Shown piece after piece: positions 17,266-25,037 of a stretch of 64,000 nt of DNA. The position numbers were made by a program, and so were the translations under genes. Under the pieces are notes generated by a model. That model was not told where the DNA came from. It worked only from the letters and a program-made list of their open reading frames with translations, and ran no database searches. Position 1 is the stretch's first letter; each line of letters begins with the position of its first letter. Origin of the DNA: Sediminibacterium soli (lineage in GTDB: Bacteria > Bacteroidota > Bacteroidia > Chitinophagales > Chitinophagaceae). The stretch is from positions 803,107 to 867,106 of the forward strand of contig NZ_JAACJR010000008.1 in the NCBI RefSeq assembly GCF_009939225.1, read 5' to 3'.

Positions 17266-19002
17266 TTAATAGCCCGGGTTCTGTTTCAGTGTAGGAGCAC
17301 CGTCTTTGATGCTGTTGGTCACTGCAAATTCAGGAATCGGCAGCAGCTCGTGTTTTCCTTTGGTAAAATTGGATCCGCCCAGCGCTTCCACTCTCCTGGT
17401 GCCTTCTTTGGGGAAGTACTCGGTGTTCAGGAATACATCGGCAACACCCCAGCGAACCAGGTCAAAGAAGCGATGTCCTTCCATACCCAGTTCCAGTCTT
17501 CTTTCAAAGCGAACGGCAGTCTGTGCTTCGGCTTTTGAAACAAAGGGAACAGCATAGGTGTTACAAAGGTAGTTGGCAGCTGTGGCGGCGCCGTTCATTA
17601 CAGGCGAATTGGCGGCCCTTGTTCTTACCATGTTGATATAGGTACGTGCCACTTCGAGGCTTCCCACTTCTATTTCAGCTTCGGCGGCAAGCAGCAGCAC
17701 ATCGGCAAAACGCATAGGCGTGTAGTTAAGCGCATTGTTCGCAAAACCCCAGCCCACGGTACCTGCCAGTGTTCCGATATCTGCTTTGTAGTAAGTGTTC
17801 TTCTTGGGTGAATAGGGTCCGCCATAATCCACTTTACGGATCCAGTCACGTCCCGGGTGAATACCCCAGTCGTAATAAGGAATACCCCTGCGGCCCACTG
17901 TCCAGTCAAGCCTTGGATCCAGGGTACCTGCATAAGGCGTAAATGGCTGAAGTGAAGTAACCGTTTCGTCGCTGGTTACATCCAGGTCGTTGTATGTGGT
18001 GGGCAGTGGCAGTCCAAGCACGCTTGTACGGAACGCGTTCACCATGTTCTGCGAAGGCTGGAAGAATCCGCAGCAGGCGCCGGGTTTGTCGTTGGCGCTA
18101 CCGTTGTGCGGGTAATTCAGCGTGTTGTCATAGTTACCATTGGTATTGGCGCCATCACCATAAGAGGCCTGGATAGAAAATACGGTTTCCGTATTGTTCT
18201 CTGTCAGCGCACGGAAATTTGTCTGGTACGTAGCGGTCAGCTGGTATTTCTGTCCCTGGCTGTTCTTGCCATTGGTGATGATGGCATCAAACAACGCTTT
18301 GGCTTCTGTAAACTTATTCTGGAACATATAGGCTTTTGCCAGGAATGCGGCGGCAGCCCATTTGTTTACACGGCCTTTGTGTTGTTTTGTTTCATCCAGG
18401 TTGGCATAGGCAAACTGAAGATCCGACTCGATCTGGGGCCAGATATTCACATAAGCAGCGCCCGAAAAATTGGCCTGTTTGAAATCCTTTACTTTTTCAT
18501 CGATAAAAGGAACGTTGCCAAATGCTTTCTTTCCTTCAAATAACTGGAAAGCACGGATGAATTTGGCTTCTGCCTCTATCTGTTTTGCATCGGCGGCGGT
18601 TAGGTCCTTAACGTTCGGTAAAACAGACAGTACCTGGTTTGCGGCACCTACGCCGTCCCATATACCGTTCCATTTATTGTTCATCTGGCCGTTGCTGGGC
18701 GTAAGCTCAAAACGCATGATGGGATTGGCTTCCGACATATCCGATGGCTCGGTGCCTTTATAGGCTTCACCGCCGCGGATACTGCCCCATAGCCAGTTAC
18801 TGGCGCCGCCGTTCTGCTGGCCCTGGATACCGTCCAGTGTTGCATATGCATTGATCAGCATACCGTCTATGCCTTTTTTATTGGTAAGACTCGCCAGGTC
18901 GTATACACCCTGTGGCGGCTGGTCAAGGAATGCTTTTTTGCAGGAATATATTACCACTGTCAAACCGATAGTGGATAATATGATGACTATTCTCTTTTTC
19001 AT
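17266..19002 (-). CDS. SusD/RagB-family nutrient-binding lipoprotein
   Basis: The 578-residue protein has a lipobox at VIYSC (C21) followed by KKAFLDQPPQG, the usual SusD start. SusD hallmarks are the N-terminal AQAxxIRAxxYF-like helix seen here as EAEAKFIRAFQLF, NNKWNGIWDGVGAANQVL, and the C-terminal RFERRLELGMEGHRFFDLVRWG. These proteins form the lid on the SusC channel and bind oligomeric substrates at the cell surface. It starts 26 bp after susC and ends at a strong terminator. The substrate cannot be told from sequence; the neighbouring GH20 gene suggests an amino-sugar glycan. Confidence 0.95.
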   Translation of the reverse strand: MKKRIVIILSTIGLTVVIYSCKKAFLDQPPQGVYDLASLTNKKGIDGMLINAYATLDGIQGQQNGGASNWLWGSIRGGEAYKGTEPSDMSEANPIMRFELTPSNGQMNNKWNGIWDGVGAANQVLSVLPNVKDLTAADAKQIEAEAKFIRAFQLFEGKKAFGNVPFIDEKVKDFKQANFSGAAYVNIWPQIESDLQFAYANLDETKQHKGRVNKWAAAAFLAKAYMFQNKFTEAKALFDAIITNGKNSQGQKYQLTATYQTNFRALTENNTETVFSIQASYGDGANTNGNYDNTLNYPHNGSANDKPGACCGFFQPSQNMVNAFRTSVLGLPLPTTYNDLDVTSDETVTSLQPFTPYAGTLDPRLDWTVGRRGIPYYDWGIHPGRDWIRKVDYGGPYSPKKNTYYKADIGTLAGTVGWGFANNALNYTPMRFADVLLLAAEAEIEVGSLEVARTYINMVRTRAANSPVMNGAATAANYLCNTYAVPFVSKAEAQTAVRFERRLELGMEGHRFFDLVRWGVADVFLNTEYFPKEGTRRVEALGGSNFTKGKHELLPIPEFAVTNSIKDGAPTLKQNPGY

Positions 19003-19028
19003 ATCGTTCTATTTCAGACTGTTTTTAA

Positions 19029-22000
19029 TTAGAATGTTACATTCAAACCAAACAGGTATTGTTTAGGATTGGGGAAACCGCCCAGATCAACACCCAGATA
19101 GTAGTCACGTGCACCAAACGGATCGCGTGAGAGCAGGTTCATGTCCGGATCTGCACCCTTGTATTTGGTGATGGTGAACAGGTTCTGTGCCTGTACGTAC
19201 AGTTTTACACCCTGCAGTTTTACTTTGTTTACGATGCTCTTGGGAAGCGTGTAAGAAAGCTGCATTGTTTTAGCACGCAGGTAAGAACCGTCTTCTACAT
19301 AGTAGCTGTTGGAAGTGGTGGTGGTATACGAAGTGTATCCGTTTGCAGCACCGGGCGCCAGCAATGGCAGTTTGGCGTTGGGATTGCCCGCTGTCCAGCT
19401 GTCTGTCAGTACCCTTGTGCTTACACCGCCCACGAACACACGCATGTCTGTGTAGTACTTGGTGTAGTTGAATATTTCGTTACCCTGGTTCCAGAAGAAG
19501 AACGCTGTCAGGTTCCAGGCCTTGTAGTTCAGGCCTACATTCAGACCCATCTGGAAATCGGGGTGCGGGTTACCAAGATAGGTCCTGTCGGCATCGGTGA
19601 TCTTTTTGTCGCCGTTCAGGTCTTTGTAACGCCAGCTGCCGATTACAGCTCCCGGCATGGAAAGCGCGGCGAGGTCTGCAGCAGAGTTATAAAATCCGTC
19701 AAGGATAAATCCATGGAAAGAAGAGATCGGCTGACCCACATCGGTCCTGATCGCACTGGCCAGTCGCTCCAGACCGATCACCCTCGGAGAACCTTCGTTA
19801 TTGAGTTTGGTCATCACGTTCTTGTAATGAGAGAAGGTTACACCCAGGTCGTAAGAGAAATCGCCCCTTGTTCCGCCATGGTAATTGATCGCCAGGTCAA
19901 AACCGGTGTTACGCATGGTACCGATGTTTACCCTTGGCTTGGTAAGCTGGGGTTCAAGACCGTTTCTTACCGCATCCACCAGCAGGTCTTTGGTGTCTTT
20001 TTTATAGATATCCAAAGTGAAATCAACCTTACCGTTAAAGAGTGTCGCGTCTACACCGAAGTTGGTGCTTTCGAGTGTCTCCCATTTGGTGTTCAGGTTA
20101 CCCTCGCGGTCGTTGCGGTAACCCTGCGCGGAGGAAGTGTTGTTACCGTTGATATCGTAGTTGGTTCGTTCAGGATTGGAGATATACGTAAAGAACTGGT
20201 TATTGGGATCCACGTTCGATGTACTACCCATCTGGCCCCAGCCACCGCGGAGTTTCAGGTCGGTGATCCAGGAAACGGATTTCATGAAGTTCTCTTCAGA
20301 CACCCTCCAGGCAAGACCGATAGACGGGAAGTTCGCATAACGCACATTGGGTCCGAATACAGAGCTACCATCCCTTCTGAATGTTGCGGTCAGCAGGTAA
20401 CGGTTCTTGTAGATATAATCCAGTCTTCCGAAATAGGAGAACAAAGTGCTTCTGCCCACATTGTAGTTGGAGATCGTCCTGTCGCTCAGGCTACCTGCGG
20501 TAGCTGTGTTCAGCGACACGAAATCAGGTGTTTCAAAATCGAAGTTCTGTCCGAAAGCACGTACGCCTCTTGAGTAGTTCTTGATGGCTTCGGTACCGGC
20601 CAGCACTTTCACATTATGGTCTTTGAATGTTTTTTCAAAGGTGAGGGTGTTGGTCCATGTCCAGTTGGCATAGTACCAGCCGTCTTCTGTTAACTGGGTA
20701 GTGGCCTGGTTCTCTGAACGCTCGTAAGTTTTACGGGTGATGGACCTGGTGAACTGTGTTCCCATATCCACACCGAAGGAAGAACGCGCAGACAGCCAGC
20801 TGGTGAAAGGCACTTCCGCATAGATATTACCAAACAACCTGGTGAATTTGTTCGTATTGTCTCTTGCACGGGTAAGGTTGGCGATGGGGTTGCTGCCGTT
20901 ACCGGACTCACCCACACCGTTACCGCCAAATCCGCCCTTGATATCGTATACGGGAATATACGGCACCATCCTGAAAGCAGATGCCCATGCATCGCCCTCG
21001 CCGCGGTTGCTACCGCCCAGACGCTCTTCGTAGCTGATCTGCAGGTTCTCACCGATCTTCAGGAAGCTCACCGGCTTGAAAGAAGTGTTGGCCCTTACAG
21101 AATAGCGTTTGAAATAAGTATAAAGAAAAGAACCTTCCTGGTTAAAGTAGTTGGCGCCCAGCGAATACTGCGCTTTGTCGGTACCGCCGGAAGCAGATAT
21201 CTGGTGGCTCATGATCAGGGCATTCCTGGTAAGCTCGTCAAACCAGTTGGTACCGCTGCTTGTTTTGGAGATCTGGTACAGGGGACTGATCGAATACAAA
21301 GCAGGATTTGCTCTCGGATCCGAAGCAGCCACACCGCCTTTGAAAGCGGCGCTGGTGATATAATAATCGGGGATTTTAAAAGAACCGTTCGCGCCGAACA
21401 CGGGGTGCGTATAAGTGGAACCTGTAGTTCGCTGCAGGTAGTCCATATACTGCGATGTATTCAGCATCTTGGGCATCATGCCATCGGTTACCACCTGTGA
21501 GCCGATATAGGCATCATAGGTAAAGCTGGGGCGACCCGCTTTACCCTGTTTAGTGGTAACGATGATCACACCGTTGGAAGCGCGGGAACCGTAGATAGAA
21601 GCGGCAGAGGCATCTTTCAGCACCTGCAGCGATTCGATATCGTTCGGGTTGAGTTTGGAACCGTCCGTAGTGGGCACTCCGTCGATCACATACAGCGGAT
21701 CGTTGTTACCGGCAGAGGCAAAACCCCTGATACGAACCACGGCACCTGCACCGGGCTCACCGGCAGAACTCACCACCACACCGGCTGCACGGCCCTGCAG
21801 CTGAACGGCCATGTTGGAAGCAGGCGTGGCCTGCAGGTCCTTGGTGCTCACCACCGATACCGCACCGATGATGTCTTTTTTCTTCTGCGCCGTATAACCG
21901 GTCACCACAATCTCATCGAGAGCAGTGGCCACTTCGGTAAGCGCAAAATCGAGTGAGGTGTTGGAACCTACCAGTCTTTCCATAGACTGGAAGCCAACCA

Positions 22001-22238
22001 CGGTTACCACCAGGGAGCTCTTCTCGGAAGCGTTGATGGTAAAAGTACCTTCCGAATTGGTAATGGTGGTGGCAGTGGTTCCCTTAACCTGAACAGTTGC
22101 ACCGGCAATGGGCTGGCCATTGGCTTTGTTAGTGATCTTACCACTAACTCTTTTTTGGGCAAAGCTGGTTAAGGCAAAGACGGAAAAGGCTAAAACAAGC
22201 AAGGCATTTCTCGCAAGCAGCGAATAAGTTTTTGGCAT
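19029..22238 (-). CDS. SusC/RagA TonB-linked outer-membrane transporter
   Basis: The 1069-residue protein has a signal peptide (LTSFAQ cleavage near 28), a carboxypeptidase-regulatory-like domain (about 30-115, VSGKITNKANGQPIAGATV), a TonB plug with the SusC signature SIYGSRASNGVIIVTTKQG near residue 215, and a 22-strand barrel ending in YLFGLNVTF. It imports large substrates with energy from TonB-ExbBD. There is no N-terminal STN domain, so sigma/anti-sigma signalling through this protein is not expected. Control by the divergent AraC-type gene and by the two palindromes upstream is more likely. Confidence 0.96.
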   Translation of the reverse strand: MPKTYSLLARNALLVLAFSVFALTSFAQKRVSGKITNKANGQPIAGATVQVKGTTATTITNSEGTFTINASEKSSLVVTVVGFQSMERLVGSNTSLDFALTEVATALDEIVVTGYTAQKKKDIIGAVSVVSTKDLQATPASNMAVQLQGRAAGVVVSSAGEPGAGAVVRIRGFASAGNNDPLYVIDGVPTTDGSKLNPNDIESLQVLKDASAASIYGSRASNGVIIVTTKQGKAGRPSFTYDAYIGSQVVTDGMMPKMLNTSQYMDYLQRTTGSTYTHPVFGANGSFKIPDYYITSAAFKGGVAASDPRANPALYSISPLYQISKTSSGTNWFDELTRNALIMSHQISASGGTDKAQYSLGANYFNQEGSFLYTYFKRYSVRANTSFKPVSFLKIGENLQISYEERLGGSNRGEGDAWASAFRMVPYIPVYDIKGGFGGNGVGESGNGSNPIANLTRARDNTNKFTRLFGNIYAEVPFTSWLSARSSFGVDMGTQFTRSITRKTYERSENQATTQLTEDGWYYANWTWTNTLTFEKTFKDHNVKVLAGTEAIKNYSRGVRAFGQNFDFETPDFVSLNTATAGSLSDRTISNYNVGRSTLFSYFGRLDYIYKNRYLLTATFRRDGSSVFGPNVRYANFPSIGLAWRVSEENFMKSVSWITDLKLRGGWGQMGSTSNVDPNNQFFTYISNPERTNYDINGNNTSSAQGYRNDREGNLNTKWETLESTNFGVDATLFNGKVDFTLDIYKKDTKDLLVDAVRNGLEPQLTKPRVNIGTMRNTGFDLAINYHGGTRGDFSYDLGVTFSHYKNVMTKLNNEGSPRVIGLERLASAIRTDVGQPISSFHGFILDGFYNSAADLAALSMPGAVIGSWRYKDLNGDKKITDADRTYLGNPHPDFQMGLNVGLNYKAWNLTAFFFWNQGNEIFNYTKYYTDMRVFVGGVSTRVLTDSWTAGNPNAKLPLLAPGAANGYTSYTTTTSNSYYVEDGSYLRAKTMQLSYTLPKSIVNKVKLQGVKLYVQAQNLFTITKYKGADPDMNLLSRDPFGARDYYLGVDLGGFPNPKQYLFGLNVTF

Positions 22239-22512
22239 AGCAATTTGATTGATAGTTAGTAAAAACTGAATCGTTAATAAAAGTATAACAGATCGGCAAG
22301 CACCTTTAATCCTATTTTAACAATTTCTTGTACTTTTTTGACTTTTGTAATATGTAATTCATACACGAAAGCGATTTCCCGGGTTAAAAAGGGTAAAAAA
22401 TGCCAAGTTTTCGGCAAGACCGGCCGCGCAAGCCTGCGCAATATGTAAGGGACTATAAATGATGGGCTTACAAGGGCTATTCTTTGAACGAAAACTAACA
22501 ACTGTTATTTAC

Positions 22513-22524
22513 GAAAACGTTTGC
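22513..22524. promoter_or_regulatory. Palindromic operator-like site 1
   Basis: GAAAACGTTTGC matches GnAAACGTTTGC, an almost perfect palindrome centred on CG and similar in form to LacI-family operators. A second copy lies 169 bp away, close to 16 helical turns. Which regulator would bind is unknown; no LacI-type gene is in the window. Confidence 0.45.
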
Positions 22525-22681
22525 ACAGATTTGCGAAGGAAAAAAAATGCCATGTACAGGCATCTATTGCCTGGTATGGTAATTTTTTAACCCTGTTTGC
22601 GGTGTTTCCGCGGGTTTAGGGAGAAAATTTTTTCCACTATACATTACAAAAAATATCTATATAACAAAGTCCGGCTGTTGC

Positions 22682-22693
22682 GGAAACGTTTGC
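22682..22693. promoter_or_regulatory. Palindromic operator-like site 2
   Basis: GGAAACGTTTGC is identical to site 1 except at one position. It lies 185 bp upstream of the AraC-type start codon, while site 1 lies nearer susC. Confidence 0.45.
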
Positions 22694-22877
22694 GCTGTAA
22701 ATCATAGGTTTGTGCGGGCCCGCCGGGGCGGGGTCAACGGCAAAAACAGGGATTTCGCCGGTACTGTGGCCGGTCATCCTGAATAAGTTATTCGTTAGAA
22801 GTCTTTCATACATACAAAATAGTTTGTATTTTGATTACAGGTACCACCGTACCGGTTTAACGCGAATTGCTTGTCAC

Positions 22878-23765
22878 ATGCAGAAAAAAGTGCATCTCCT
22901 CAGGGAGATTACGCCCCTGACATCCGCTGATTGCTTTGCTATTTTTTCCCGTACCAAATCGGGACTGGAATACCCGCTGCATTACCACGAAGAATTCGAG
23001 CTGAACTTTATCCGCAATGCCAAGGGCGCCAAACGGGTGGTGGGCGATCATGTGGACGAGATCGGCGAATACGAGCTGGTTCTGCTGGGGCCCAACCTGC
23101 ACCATGCCTGGCATACACACAGGTGCCAGAGTCTCGAGATCACCGAAGTCACCATCCAGTTTCACAAAGACCTGTTCGACGAAAAATTCCTGCGGCGCAA
23201 CCAGCTCAGTTTTATGCGCTCCATGCTGGAGAATTCGCTGCGCGGAGTATTGTTCTCCTACGAAACGGCTTCTCTCCTGGCCTATCGCATCATGCGACTC
23301 AATAAGAAAGATGGTTTTGATTCTGTTTTTGAGTTGATGTCGATACTCCATGAACTGTCTATCTCGCGTCATACACGCATTCTCTCCAACTCCACTTTCA
23401 ACAATAACCAGCATATCGCCTACAACAGCCGGCGGATAGAGCGGGTGATGGAATACATGAACGAGAACTTCAACAAACCCATCTCACTTTCCGAAGTGGC
23501 CTCGTTTACGAATATGGCGGACTCCGCTTTCAGCAGGTTCTTCAAGGCGAGAACGGGTATGACTTTTATCGACAGCCTTACAGAGATTCGCCTGGGCCAC
23601 GCTTCGCGTCTGCTGATCGATACCACGCAGTCCATCTCGGAGATCGCCTATGAAACAGGGTTCAACAATATCTCCAACTTCAACCGCATCTTCAAGAAGA
23701 AAAAAGGCTGTACGCCCAAGGAATTCAAAAAAAGCTATTCGGCGGAAGAGCGGTTGTTCTTCTGA
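22878..23765 (+). CDS. AraC-family transcriptional regulator with cupin-like sensor
   Basis: The ATG at 22878 gives a 295-residue protein; a longer upstream frame has no family similarity. The N-terminal half is an AraC-type cupin-like domain (GLEYPLHYHEEFELNFI, LLGPNLHHAWHT). The C-terminal hundred residues hold two helix-turn-helix units, SLSEVASFTNMADSAFSRFF and SISEIAYETGFNNISNFNRI, ending in the family KKGCTPKEFKK. Such regulators respond to sugars. It is divergent from susC, so it is the best candidate controller of the SusCD locus (inference). Confidence 0.92.
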   Translation: MQKKVHLLREITPLTSADCFAIFSRTKSGLEYPLHYHEEFELNFIRNAKGAKRVVGDHVDEIGEYELVLLGPNLHHAWHTHRCQSLEITEVTIQFHKDLFDEKFLRRNQLSFMRSMLENSLRGVLFSYETASLLAYRIMRLNKKDGFDSVFELMSILHELSISRHTRILSNSTFNNNQHIAYNSRRIERVMEYMNENFNKPISLSEVASFTNMADSAFSRFFKARTGMTFIDSLTEIRLGHASRLLIDTTQSISEIAYETGFNNISNFNRIFKKKKGCTPKEFKKSYSAEERLFF

Positions 23766-23772
23766 CTGAAGG

Positions 23773-23855
23773 CTCTGTGTTGACAAGGGCCTCACAACTG
23801 CAGGACAGTCGATTTTCAAAGTTTTTTTTAACACAGAGACACGGTGACACGGAGG
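23773..23855. repeat. CACAGAG-word intergenic repeat, copy 1
   Basis: The junction between two convergent genes holds CTCTGTGTT (23773-23781) and its exact reverse complement AACACAGAG (23830-23838). The latter continues as ACACGGTGACACGGAGG. The same word family recurs at 40014-40066 and 40117-40146. An eight-T run (23822-23829) precedes the right arm. Confidence 0.65.
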
Positions 23856-23878
23856 TACACTGAGAGGATTATATCCGA

Positions 23879-24262
23879 TTACAAAACCAGTTGTTCAAAA
23901 AGTTTCTGAAGCGTAGTTTTTGCATCTATGCACAGGCCGGGGTGTACCTGGGAGGTTTGTATGATGGTGCTCCTGTTGGCGGTGAGCCAGCGGAACCGGG
24001 ATGCGGTATCGAGTTTTGCGATCGGCCCGCCATCTGCAGATCCTTTACATATTTTTTCGAATGAGCACAGCCTTTCCTGGAGGTCATTCATATCCAGTGC
24101 CCCGCAAAATAACACCAGTCTTTTTTCCTCAATTGAAAACAATACCTCCAGGAATTGCTGGTCGCGGCAATAGAGTATCACCCCCACATTCAGGAACTCC
24201 TCGCGCTCTACGCGGGGCACAATGCGGATGACCGCGTACTCAAACAATTTCCGCTCTTGCAT
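23879..24262 (-). CDS. DUF3037 protein, partner of the HipA-like kinase
   Basis: This 127-residue cytoplasmic protein matches DUF3037: the N-terminal FEYAVIRIVPRVEREEFLNVGVILYC segment is the family's main feature. It has no known catalytic residues. It overlaps the HipA-like kinase gene by 23 bp and follows it, a pairing common in bacterial genomes. Function is unknown; a regulatory or partner role to the kinase is inferred from the overlap. Confidence 0.85.
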   Translation of the reverse strand: MQERKLFEYAVIRIVPRVEREEFLNVGVILYCRDQQFLEVLFSIEEKRLVLFCGALDMNDLQERLCSFEKICKGSADGGPIAKLDTASRFRWLTANRSTIIQTSQVHPGLCIDAKTTLQKLFEQLVL

Positions 24263-25037
24263 CGTTTGCTGCTTTTACAAAAACGCCTGATGAAGCCAGT
24301 CGCGTGGTGATGAATTGGGTATACACTTCTCTCCGCTCCGCCTCGTCCGCTTCTTCCCTGTCTGTCTGCAGCCAGGCATCCGGCAACAGGCGCATGATAT
24401 TTTCCAGTGCCTGTTTTGTCAGCCGGGGCTTCAACAGTTTATCTGCCTGTGCAAGTTCTGTTGCCCAGGGCAGCAGTACATGGTCTTTTGCCTGTACAAA
24501 AGGCTTTACCGCCTGCTCCTGCCAGCCCAGCCAGTTATGATGAAAATACAGCGAAGCCCCGTGATCGATCAGCCATAGCTCCCTGTTCCAGTTGAGCATA
24601 TTGGTATTGCGCGCCGTTCTGTCTACGTTCATCAGCAGGCAATCCAGCCACACGATCTTCGAGGCCAGCAAAGGATCGATCCTTGTTACCGCGGGATCGA
24701 ACATTACGGAGCCCGACAGGTAATGCACACCCAGGTTGGTGCCCACGCTTGCCTTTAGCAGGTCCTGTATCTCTTCGTCCGGTTCGGTGCGGCCGAATGC
24801 GGTATCGAGTTCTGCGATCACCAGTTCGGGTACTTTCAATCCGCATACCCTTGCTATCTCCGCGCCGATCAGATCGGCCACCAGTGCCTTGGGGCCCTGG
24901 CCCGCACCGCGGAATTTCAGGACATACAAAAATCCGTCATCCGCCTCTGCCAGGGCCGGCAGCGAGCCGCCTTCGCGCAGTGGCGTGATATACCTTGTAA
25001 CGTTTACGGTTCTTATTTCCAATGCCTGCCGAATCAT
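24240..25037 (-). CDS. HipA-like kinase-domain protein (HipA_2 type)
   Basis: This 265-residue protein looks like a stand-alone HipA-type kinase domain. Visible features are a putative ATP-binding lysine K41 in FLYVLKFRGAGQGPK, the catalytic loop NVDRTARN with D139 and N144, and an activation-segment start LIDHG with D158. HipA kinases phosphorylate proteins such as GltX; the target here is unknown. There is no HipB-like DNA-binding antitoxin beside it, so it is not a canonical hipBA module. Its ATG overlaps the GH3 stop codon by one base (TAATG), and its 3' end overlaps the DUF3037 gene. Confidence 0.85.
   Translation of the reverse strand: MIRQALEIRTVNVTRYITPLREGGSLPALAEADDGFLYVLKFRGAGQGPKALVADLIGAEIARVCGLKVPELVIAELDTAFGRTEPDEEIQDLLKASVGTNLGVHYLSGSVMFDPAVTRIDPLLASKIVWLDCLLMNVDRTARNTNMLNWNRELWLIDHGASLYFHHNWLGWQEQAVKPFVQAKDHVLLPWATELAQADKLLKPRLTKQALENIMRLLPDAWLQTDREEADEAERREVYTQFITTRLASSGVFVKAANDARAEIV

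Larger units (their letters stand above)
22239..22877. promoter_or_regulatory. 639-bp divergent control region between susC and araC-type gene
   Basis: No gene is supported here. The region is A+T-rich near susC and contains two near-identical palindromes (22513-22524 and 22682-22693). The - strand has TACTTTTA about 45 bp before the susC ATG, one base off the -7 consensus, but no properly spaced -33 box. The + strand has no clear promoter for the AraC-type gene. Confidence 0.5.

Noticed and set aside
19563-20573. A 336-codon + frame within susC
   Set aside because: It is antisense to the SusC gene, with no recognisable domain; long opposite-strand frames are common over such codon patterns.
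22710-22877. Upstream extension of the AraC-type protein
   Set aside because: The extra 56 residues have no family similarity and include low-complexity sequence; the ATG at 22878 directly precedes the conserved N-terminal domain.
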